Source of the DNA: Bdellovibrio sp. KM01
Lineage (GTDB): Bacteria > Bdellovibrionota > Bdellovibrionia > Bdellovibrionales > Bdellovibrionaceae
Assembly (NCBI RefSeq): GCF_013752535.1
Contig: NZ_CP058348.1
Span: 1-64,000 of the forward strand
Reading direction: 5' to 3'
Length of the DNA: 64,000 bases
Position numbers and translations under genes: made by a program. A model generated the notes under the pieces. The model was not told where the DNA came from and did no database searches. It saw nothing but the letters and a program-made list of their open reading frames with translations. Of the stretch, positions 28,813-35,610 are shown piece by piece; the stretch's first letter is position 1, and the number at the start of each line of letters is the position of its first letter.

Positions 28813-29700
28813 ATGAAGAAGTACGCGTCCCCACAGAAACTCATTACGATTTCATCTCTCTCGATCTTGTTGTCGATGATGACTGTGGTTCTTCACGCGC
28901 CTCTTCTTCGTGTGCTCCGTCAGGCTTTCGGTCCTTGGGCCTTTTGGATCCTTGGACTGTTAGTAACAGGGGCTGCGTGGCTCCTCAACGCTCAACCTTT
29001 AGCGATGTTTATTGGCTCCGTTTGGATGACTTTAGGAGTATACAATGAACTTGAGCAAAGAGGTCTTGGGTGGTGGCTATCCGGTATTCTGAGTGTGTTG
29101 CTCGGGACAGGTGCTGCAAGCATCTCTCTTTATGGCTCATTCACAGTAAATGGGATTAACACGTACGCTGAAGTTCAAAAACTGGTCGAACAATTTATTG
29201 AGCAGATTCAACAAGTGAATCCCGCTGTTAAGTTAGACGCTTCAGAATTGATGCAGCAATTCCCATCAGCCATTGCTATTACTCTGATTGTAGCACTAGG
29301 TGTGGGATTAATTTTTGAGAGAAGGGTTTTTTCGTGGCTCAATTTGCCCCGCGAGAAAATTGCCTCTCAGCTCAAGTTGTCGGAATATCGTTTGCCTGAC
29401 TTTTTTATTTGGGTAGCGATGACAGCCTTCCTTCTGACAATGGTGAGTTTTGGCGGTAAGGCCATTGCGATCCTCGCAGTAAATATTGTGAACGTAGCAC
29501 TCGTTCTCTATTTCTTTCAGGGGTTAGCAGTGTTGGAGGTATTCCTAAATTCGATTAAGGCAGGAACTGTCACTCGAGTTTTGGTGTACATAATCTTGGT
29601 CGGCCAGTTGGTACTTATTTTGAGTATTGTTGGTTTGATCGATTACTGGCTGGATTTTAGAAGTCGCATTCGTAAGATGACGGCTCCAAAAGCTAGCTAA
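28813..29700 (+). CDS. DUF2232 (YybS-like) membrane protein
   Basis: A 295-residue protein with about eight hydrophobic helices and a C-terminal basic tail. Its place between rpsF and rplI matches the DUF2232/YybS family, which sits in the same ribosomal cluster in many bacteria. Function is unknown. It starts 15 bp after rpsF, so it should be cotranscribed. Confidence 0.75.
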   Translation: MKKYASPQKLITISSLSILLSMMTVVLHAPLLRVLRQAFGPWAFWILGLLVTGAAWLLNAQPLAMFIGSVWMTLGVYNELEQRGLGWWLSGILSVLLGTGAASISLYGSFTVNGINTYAEVQKLVEQFIEQIQQVNPAVKLDASELMQQFPSAIAITLIVALGVGLIFERRVFSWLNLPREKIASQLKLSEYRLPDFFIWVAMTAFLLTMVSFGGKAIAILAVNIVNVALVLYFFQGLAVLEVFLNSIKAGTVTRVLVYIILVGQLVLILSIVGLIDYWLDFRSRIRKMTAPKAS

Positions 29701-29740
29701 ACTAGATGCACTTCGGCTCTGCCGAAGTAATGGAGATCAC

Positions 29741-30187
29741 ATGAAAGTTATTCTTCAAAAAGACGTAAAAGATGTAGGCCGTGTTGGTGAGTTGGTGAAC
29801 GTTTCTGAAGGTTTCGCAAGAAACTTCTTGTTCCCACGCAAATTGGCTGCTGAAGCTACAGAAAAACGCGTAAAAGAGTACGAACACTTGAAACGCGTTG
29901 CTGAGACTAAAAAGAAAAAAGCATTGGCTGAACGCCAAGAGCTTTTGAACAAAATCAACGGCACAACTGTATCCTTCAAATTGCAAGCTGGTGCAGACTC
30001 TGACAAGCTTTTCGGTACTGTAACAACTACAGATATCTCTAAAGAGCTTCAAAAAATGGGTCACTCTATCGACCGTCGCGATATCCACTTGGAAGAGCCA
30101 ATCAAAGTATTGGGTCAGCACAAAGCGGTTATCCGTTACGCTGAAGGTTTGGAAGCTAAGATCCAAATCGCAGTTGAGCGCGCATAA
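29741..30187 (+). CDS. rplI: Large ribosomal subunit protein L9
   Basis: L9 has two globular domains joined by a long helix and stabilises the L1 stalk region. The 148-residue product is the standard length. The N-terminal signature KVILQKDVKDVGRVGELVNV and GFARNFLFPRKLA is clear, and the C-domain ends IRYAEGLEAKIQIAVERA. It closes the rpsF cluster and is followed by a terminator. Confidence 0.97.
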   Translation: MKVILQKDVKDVGRVGELVNVSEGFARNFLFPRKLAAEATEKRVKEYEHLKRVAETKKKKALAERQELLNKINGTTVSFKLQAGADSDKLFGTVTTTDISKELQKMGHSIDRRDIHLEEPIKVLGQHKAVIRYAEGLEAKIQIAVERA

Positions 30188-30211
30188 TTTACATTAGGTA
30201 CGCATAACTAT

Positions 30212-30246
30212 GAAAAGGTCTCGGGAAACCGGGACCTTTTTTATTT
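30212..30246 (+). terminator. Terminator of the rpsF-rplI operon
   Basis: AAAGGTCTCGG, a GAAA tetraloop and CCGGGACCTTT with a T-tract. It is nearly identical to the terminator after the next gene (31494-31528), differing by compensatory stem changes. Confidence 0.92.
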
Positions 30247-30283
30247 GGAAAACGTGCTCTCGCAGTTTTGCAGCCGTAAATTT

Positions 30284-30314
30284 TTGTCAACTTTACCATA
30301 AGGTAATCTTATGG
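30284..30314 (+). promoter_or_regulatory. Candidate promoter with overlapping palindrome for the trypsin-like gene
   Basis: TTGTCA (30284-30289), a 17-bp spacer and TCTTAT (30307-30312) give a plausible sigma-70-type promoter. A perfect 7-bp inverted repeat CCATAAG/CTTATGG (30296-30302 with 30308-30314) overlaps the spacer and -10 box, a typical repressor position. Confidence 0.4.
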
Positions 30315-30384
30315 GGCGTATCGAATTTTTTATATTGCCCTGGTTCCAAAATGGGTGTTTAAAGAGCGCCATTGGAGGGGTTCC

Positions 30385-31470
30385 ATGAACACAATCAAAT
30401 CTCTTAAGTTGGCTTTATCTTTGGGTGCATTAGCGACGATCGCTGCTTGTACTCCAAACAAATCTGCATCTCTTAAGTCAGGCAACAACTCCGGTATTAT
30501 CGGTGGTGAAGCTGTAGCTCAAAACGATATCATCAGAAAATCTACTGTATCTATCGTTGTGAACGTACTGACTCAAGACAATCAACAAGGTCAGTTCCTG
30601 TGCACAGGTTCAATCATCGCTGACAACATGATCCTTACAGCTGCTCACTGTATCCCTGGTACCGAGTACAAAAAAGCTGCGATGTTCGTAGTGTTCGCTA
30701 CTGATCTTAACAAAATGACTAAAGACCAAATCAAACCAGTTACCGGTGTGGTTGTTCACAACCAATACGGTGAAGGCGATGCGCGTCTTCGTGCCACGAT
30801 TGAAAAGCTTAAAAAAGCCGGTAATCCAAATGGTGATGGCGTAGAGCTTTCTGATCGCGATCAGGGTGCTGATAACTACGATCTAGCAGTTATCAAAATC
30901 CAAGGTAAAATTCCTGCTGACTACCAAATTGCAAACATCCTTAAAGATGAAACGATCTTGAAAAACGGCGCGAACGTAACTCTTGCTGGTTACGGTTTGA
31001 CGAACGTTAAAAAAGAACAAGTTGATCTTAAAAAGTACCCAGATCTAGATGCAGCGATCGCTAGCGGCCAAATCGCTTGTACTTATGACAAGAAAACTTG
31101 CTACATCCTGACTCAAGAAAACGAAAACATCTTGAAGAAAACTGATGTAGGCGTGATCCAACCATACGGTGATACTGAGGTTGCTTTGGATCAATCTCAA
31201 GGTAAAGGTGCTTGCCACGGTGACTCTGGTGGTCCAGCGTTCATCAACGTTGGTGGGGTTGAATACCTTTGGGGTGTTACAAGCCGCGGTACTGGTAAAG
31301 AAGGTATCGACGATTGTTCAAACTACGCGATCTACACAAAAATCAACGCTGAATGGAACTTCGTTTCTGCAGCGATGAAACAATTGAACACTTCTGCTAA
31401 AGAAGACGTTCAAACTCAAGAAGCTCCAGCGGATACTCAAGAAGAAGCGGCTCTTGACTACGAAATCTAA
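30385..31470 (+). CDS. Trypsin-like serine protease lipoprotein (S1 family)
   Basis: A 361-residue exported protease. The signal peptide ends in a lipobox-like ATIAAC (Cys near 22), then a variable stretch and IIGGEAV, the usual S1 activation site. The triad is His in LTAAHC near 88, Asp in DNYDLAVIKI near 167 and Ser in GDSGGP near 281. The acidic tail is rich in Glu, Thr and Ala. I chose ATG 30385 behind GGAGGGG; a GTG at 30355 would add ten residues before the signal peptide. Many paralogues occur in Bdellovibrio, where such enzymes are linked to prey digestion. Confidence 0.93.
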   Translation: MNTIKSLKLALSLGALATIAACTPNKSASLKSGNNSGIIGGEAVAQNDIIRKSTVSIVVNVLTQDNQQGQFLCTGSIIADNMILTAAHCIPGTEYKKAAMFVVFATDLNKMTKDQIKPVTGVVVHNQYGEGDARLRATIEKLKKAGNPNGDGVELSDRDQGADNYDLAVIKIQGKIPADYQIANILKDETILKNGANVTLAGYGLTNVKKEQVDLKKYPDLDAAIASGQIACTYDKKTCYILTQENENILKKTDVGVIQPYGDTEVALDQSQGKGACHGDSGGPAFINVGGVEYLWGVTSRGTGKEGIDDCSNYAIYTKINAEWNFVSAAMKQLNTSAKEDVQTQEAPADTQEEAALDYEI

Positions 31471-31493
31471 TTTTTAAATTTAAAGATTAATGC

Positions 31494-31528
31494 GAAAGGC
31501 CTCGGGAAACCGGGGCCTTTTTTATTTT
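31494..31528 (+). terminator. Terminator of the trypsin-like gene
   Basis: AAAGGCCTCGG, a GAAA loop and CCGGGGCCTTT followed by six T. It is a near copy of the terminator upstream of the same gene. Confidence 0.92.
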
Positions 31529-31563
31529 GTATGTTATGGCTAAACCGATCGGAGGCCTTTAGC

Positions 31564-31767
31564 CTATGCGGATTTGATTTCTTCTTCGTTCGCAAGTTCC
31601 AGGAACACCTGATTTAAATAATCGGCCATAATTTCTCTTAATTGGTCGATGGTCATCTCTTCTGCATTCGTTCCATGCGCAGCCATCAGTTTGTGTAGCT
31701 CATTTGCTACCGAGTTTTGGGGAAGTCCTGTGGCTTCAACCACGACTTGCGCTAAACCCTTTTCCAT
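31564..31767 (-). CDS. Small hypothetical protein
   Basis: A 67-residue acidic helical protein (MEKGLAQVVVEATGLP, LREIMADYLNQVFLELANEEEI). The start follows GGAGG, a strong ribosome site, so it is likely expressed. It has no signal peptide and no recognised motif; the size and helix pattern could suit a small adaptor or antitoxin-like protein, but nothing supports either. Confidence 0.6.
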   Translation of the reverse strand: MEKGLAQVVVEATGLPQNSVANELHKLMAAHGTNAEEMTIDQLREIMADYLNQVFLELANEEEIKSA

Positions 31768-31891
31768 CGTTGCCTCCGTGCTCTCAAGTAAGCGCGATCC
31801 ATGCGCCTATGTCTTATCGACCCTTTCACTCAATCAAGGGGTTAAAATATCCTCAATCTAAAAACGAATATGTGGGCTTTGGTCCAGTAGG

Positions 31892-32818
31892 TTAGCGGCG
31901 ATTCGTGTGCCTTTTTCCCCAGTGTTTGGCATTTGGTAAGAACCAATACAGCACTGGCAGCAGGATTCTGCGCGGAAGAAGCCTGCGAATATAATAAAAC
32001 ATCGTCGCGTCTAAGGTCGCCGGAATCCATAGTGACGGATTTTCAGTTTTAATCGTTTTGATAATCAATTTTGCAATTTTGTGCGCCGAGGAGCGCGACA
32101 TGCGCATCATCTTAGCCACAAACGGGGTCATGTTCTGATAGAAATCACAGTAAGGTCCGTCCCAGTTATGCGCAGGATCTGATAACTCTGAATGATAAAC
32201 ATTTTGAAACGAGTTACTGTTCACGAATCCCGGCTGAATCAATGAAACCTGCACACCAAAGGGACGCATCTCATACCACAAAGACTCACTGGCTCCCTCA
32301 AGCGCATACTTGGAGGCCGAGTATGAAGACATCGTTGGCATCGCAAGCATTCCCGCCACGGAAGACACGTTGATGATTTTACCCCTGCCCGTCTCGCGCA
32401 TATACGGCAGCACCCTGCGAATTAAACCCATCGGTCCCAGATAGTTTGTTTCCATTTGCAGAAGTTCATCTTTGGCAGTCATGTGTTCAATGACCGAACG
32501 ATAAGAGATCCCGGCATTATTCACCAAGATATCCACACCACCCCAAGTTTTATTCACATGATTGATGAGTTCTTTGCGTTCTTCCTCTTTAGTGACATCC
32601 AGTGGATAAATCATAAAGCGATCATTTTCTAAAAATTGATCATGAAGTTTTTGAATACTTTTTTCTCTGGCGGTTGCGACGACACGATATTCAGGATGTT
32701 CATTGTAAAGCAAATGAGCAAGCTCGAGCCCAATACCATTTGAACAACCTGTAACCAAAACAACAGGTTTATAACTCTGAGGAATATCTCTGCGGTGATA
32801 ACGTGAAAAAGGCCACAT
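31892..32818 (-). CDS. Short-chain dehydrogenase/reductase (SDR)
   Basis: A 308-residue classical SDR: NAD(P)-binding TGCSNGIG near residue 24, NNAGIS near 101, catalytic Ser in INVSSVAG and YSASK (Tyr-x-x-x-Lys) near 164-168. The C-terminal extension with a basic helix may associate with membrane. The substrate is unknown; lipid, retinol-like and steroid-like ketones are common for this length. It lies 17 bp after dnaB on the same strand. Confidence 0.88.
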   Translation of the reverse strand: MWPFSRYHRRDIPQSYKPVVLVTGCSNGIGLELAHLLYNEHPEYRVVATAREKSIQKLHDQFLENDRFMIYPLDVTKEEERKELINHVNKTWGGVDILVNNAGISYRSVIEHMTAKDELLQMETNYLGPMGLIRRVLPYMRETGRGKIINVSSVAGMLAMPTMSSYSASKYALEGASESLWYEMRPFGVQVSLIQPGFVNSNSFQNVYHSELSDPAHNWDGPYCDFYQNMTPFVAKMMRMSRSSAHKIAKLIIKTIKTENPSLWIPATLDATMFYYIRRLLPRRILLPVLYWFLPNAKHWGKRHTNRR

Positions 32819-32835
32819 ACGTGGCCCTTATTATC

Positions 32836-34251
32836 CTAGGCTGGAGCTCCAGGAGCAAAGTTTTTCGGTCTGCCACCTGGCATCGGAGGTGGTGCTTGAG
32901 GTGGAGGAAGAGAATTAACCCCGGGTCCTTCATTCTCAGCATCTTTAAAGCGGGAGTGTTTCGCGTCGAAACGAAGTTTAACGGTACCTGTGGCACCATT
33001 ACGTTGCTTACCAACGATAACTTCCGCATGGCCTGCTTTATCTGGATCTTCCTTATCGTAGTAGTCATCACGATAAAGCATCATGATAACGTCGGCATCT
33101 TGCTCGATTGATCCGGACTCACGAAGGTCAGAAAGCATCGGGCGGCGGTCCGCACGACCCTCTACCCCACGATTCAGCTGGGCTAGTGCGATGATAGGAA
33201 CTTGAAGTTCCTTGGCAATGGCCTTCAAGCTTTTGGAAATTTCCGCAACCTCTTGCTCACGCGAAGAGAATTTTTGCTTCATGCTCATCAGCTGCAAGTA
33301 GTCGATCATGATGCAATCAAGTCCGTGTTCTGCTTTTAAACGACGAGCACGGGAGCGGATCTCGAACGGTGACATACCTGGAGTATCATCGATAAAGATT
33401 CCGGCCTCAGAAAGGGCGCTGGCTGCATTAATTAGCTTCGGCCAAGCAGAGTCCTGGATCTTACCATTACGGATTTCGTTCATGTTCACGCGCGCCTCAG
33501 AGGACAACATACGCATCATCATGGCTTCCTTACCCATCTCGAGAGAGAAGTAAGCAATAACCTTTTTAGCGCGAAGGGCGATGTGTTGGGCAACGTTCAG
33601 AGAGAACGCCGTTTTACCCATGGAAGGACGAGCGGCGATAATCGTCATCTCACCTGGGTGAAGTCCCGATGTCATCTTATCAAGCTCAGTAAAGCCCGAA
33701 GGAAGCCCGGTAACGTCGGCTTTACGTTTGTAAAGCTCTTCGATCTTTTGGATGGAAGCCTTAACGATTTCCATGGAGCCCACAAGACCGGTTGCCTGTT
33801 TTGTTTCGGATAACTTAAAGATTTCGCTCTCGGCCTGATCCATAAAGGATTCAACGTCGACGAAATCCTGATCGTACGCGCGCTCGATCAATTTGCTGTT
33901 TGTCGTGATCATTTTGCGCAACATGCTTTTCTCGCGAACGATTTTCGCGTGAGAGCCAATGTTGGCAGAGGAAATTGTTTTATCCAAAAGACCGATCAAA
34001 TATTCAGGTCCACCGACCATATCCATGGAACCTTCGGCCTGAAGCACGTTGGTAACAGTGATAATGTCGATTGGCTGATTCTTGCTGTGCAGATCTTTGA
34101 TCGCAGCGTAAATTTTTTGATGTGAAGGCTTATAAAAGTCCTCAGCAAAGAGAACGTCACCAACTTGATCGAGAGCTTCTCGATCAAGCATCAGGCCGCC
34201 CAGAATTGACTGTTCGGCATCTAGATTTTGCGGTGGAATGCGAGTACTCAC
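32836..34251 (-). CDS. dnaB: Replicative DNA helicase DnaB
   Basis: The hexameric 5'-3' helicase of the replication fork. The 471-residue product has the N-terminal primase-interaction domain (PQNLDAEQSILGGLMLD). The RecA-like domain has Walker A ARPSMGKTAF near 207-216, Walker B DCIMIDYLQLM near 313 and the ALAQLNRGVEGR arginine region. The C-terminal 30 residues are Pro/Gly/Ala-rich. The start is GTG with GAGGGG upstream. It lies close to rplI, as in many genomes, but on the opposite strand. Its leader holds a large palindromic element. Confidence 0.96.
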   Translation of the reverse strand: MSTRIPPQNLDAEQSILGGLMLDREALDQVGDVLFAEDFYKPSHQKIYAAIKDLHSKNQPIDIITVTNVLQAEGSMDMVGGPEYLIGLLDKTISSANIGSHAKIVREKSMLRKMITTNSKLIERAYDQDFVDVESFMDQAESEIFKLSETKQATGLVGSMEIVKASIQKIEELYKRKADVTGLPSGFTELDKMTSGLHPGEMTIIAARPSMGKTAFSLNVAQHIALRAKKVIAYFSLEMGKEAMMMRMLSSEARVNMNEIRNGKIQDSAWPKLINAASALSEAGIFIDDTPGMSPFEIRSRARRLKAEHGLDCIMIDYLQLMSMKQKFSSREQEVAEISKSLKAIAKELQVPIIALAQLNRGVEGRADRRPMLSDLRESGSIEQDADVIMMLYRDDYYDKEDPDKAGHAEVIVGKQRNGATGTVKLRFDAKHSRFKDAENEGPGVNSLPPPQAPPPMPGGRPKNFAPGAPA

Positions 34252-34278
34252 GACACAACCCCTCGTGTTGAGAACACC

Positions 34279-34384
34279 GGTTTGATTTGAAAAACCGCCA
34301 TCTCCGTCGTTGCTTCGTTGTCGGCCTACCTTCAGTAGGGCCTCCGCCTTGCGCCTCGGGTCTGTGACTTTTTGAAATCAAACC
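34279..34384 (-). repeat. GC-rich palindromic element in the dnaB leader
   Basis: Outer arms GGTTTGATTTGAAAAA (34279-34294) and TTTTTGAAATCAAACC (34369-34384) are complementary over 16 bp with one mismatch. They enclose 74 bp of GC-rich sequence with an inner hairpin around CCTAC/GTAGG (34325-34339). It sits 27 bp upstream of the dnaB GTG and holds no convincing gene. It could be a REP-like element or a structured RNA leader. Confidence 0.7.
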
Positions 34385-34492
34385 TATTTTAACAAACCCC
34401 AAGAATAAAATTTTTTGGGGGAGAATAAAATTGCGAGACTAAGCGTGATGGTGGTTCTGGGTGGCTCGCTGGTGTAAATTATGAACGAATTA

Positions 34493-34792
34493 TTAGTTCA
34501 ATTTTTTAACACGAATTTTGTAGTTATCAATTTTCTTCTTAAGAGTGTTGCGATTGATGCCAAGCATCTGAGCTGTTTTAACTTGGTTGCCATTGTAGGC
34601 ACGTAGAGCAAGCTCAAGTAGCGGTTTTTCAACTTGTTCGATTACAACATTGTACAAACCGTTCAATTCTACTTGCGCTTCTTTTTGTTGAGCAAAAAGA
34701 ACTTCAAGTTTGCTTTTAACAAGCTTTTCCAAGCTTACAGACTGAAGGTTAGCGACAAAAAGATTATCAGAACTGTTAAGGTTCGGCGTCAT
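34493..34792 (-). CDS. fis: Fis-family nucleoid protein
   Basis: A 99-residue protein co-linear with E. coli Fis (98 residues). Shared features are the dimer-core pattern LYNVVIEQVEKPLLELAL (E. coli LYELVLAEVEQPLLDMVM) and the C-terminal helix-turn-helix GNQVKTAQMLGINRNTLKKKI. Fis bends DNA and controls rRNA promoters, replication and supercoiling. The same HTH ends NtrC-type activators, but here no AAA+ domain is present and the length is that of Fis. It lies between dnaB and queE; its start lacks a strong ribosome site. Confidence 0.88.
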   Translation of the reverse strand: MTPNLNSSDNLFVANLQSVSLEKLVKSKLEVLFAQQKEAQVELNGLYNVVIEQVEKPLLELALRAYNGNQVKTAQMLGINRNTLKKKIDNYKIRVKKLN

Positions 34793-34834
34793 GGATCTCC
34801 CGGAATTACATCAGTGCTTGGGTTTTTGGAGTAA

Positions 34835-35473
34835 CTATACTCCGCGTGTTTCGGGAGACCAAATATACTTATGCAGTTGTAATTGCAACCTTGCAGATGA
34901 TTTTTGCTGCAATATTTTTTCTGCCAACCAGCGTTCAGATACTTGGGTGTATGATGGGCTGTATAAAACCACAAATTTTTCGAACAATTTGTGTTGACGA
35001 CAGAAATTTTCAGACCAGTTGAAGTCTTCCTCAGAACAGATCACAAACTTGTATTCCGTGCTGGGCGTGGAGTGCGCGATGTTCTCCATCAAGAAAGAAT
35101 CTGCTGCGCCACTGTCAGGAGTTTTCACATCCAAAATAATTTTTACGCGTGAATCTACTGCTGCAATATTTTTGGAACCAGAAGTTTCCAAAGAAACTTT
35201 GTAACCTTTGTCGCACAACTCTTTCATCAAAGTATGAACTTCTTTTTGCAACAACGGCTCGCCACCTGTAATGCAAACATACGGAGCTTGGTGAGAATCA
35301 ATCTCTTTGATGATGGCATCCAAAGACTGCATTTCGCCCTCATAGTAGGAATACTTTGTATCGCAATACGTGCAACGCAGGTTGCACGCAGTTGTGCGCA
35401 CAAACACCGTAGGGTTCCCTACGTACGTTGTTTCACCTTGGATACTATAAAAAATCTCATTAATTTTAAGCAT
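34835..35473 (-). CDS. queE: 7-carboxy-7-deazaguanine synthase QueE
   Basis: A radical SAM enzyme that converts 6-carboxytetrahydropterin to 7-carboxy-7-deazaguanine in queuosine synthesis. The 212-residue product opens MLKINEIFYSIQGET, the QueE signature, with cluster cysteines Cys30, Cys34 and Cys37 in CNLRCTYC. A CITGGEPLLQ motif binds SAM. I chose ATG 35473 from conservation. An in-frame GTG at 35509 adds twelve residues; neither start has a clear ribosome site. No other que gene is adjacent. Confidence 0.92.
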   Translation of the reverse strand: MLKINEIFYSIQGETTYVGNPTVFVRTTACNLRCTYCDTKYSYYEGEMQSLDAIIKEIDSHQAPYVCITGGEPLLQKEVHTLMKELCDKGYKVSLETSGSKNIAAVDSRVKIILDVKTPDSGAADSFLMENIAHSTPSTEYKFVICSEEDFNWSENFCRQHKLFEKFVVLYSPSYTQVSERWLAEKILQQKSSARLQLQLHKYIWSPETRGV

Positions 35474-35610
35474 TCTAACTGGCTCTTTGTCTTGGAGGCC
35501 CTGCGCCACTCGGTGCGAGGCAGGTCCGTACTTGTACCCTCCTCCAGTCCTAAGTCAAGGTTGTGCTTCCCGAGCATGACTAACCCAGCGAAATTTCGTA
35601 AATTTTTTAA

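Noticed and set aside
34184..34402. Short frame across the dnaB leader on the minus strand
   Set aside because: It overlaps the dnaB start, is made mostly from the GC-rich palindromic element and has an Arg/Gly composition without family resemblance.
35520..35535. GGTCCGTACTTGTACC near queE considered as another copy of the 21-bp repeat
   Set aside because: It shares only about 8 bases (GTCCGTAC) with the arm, which is expected by chance.
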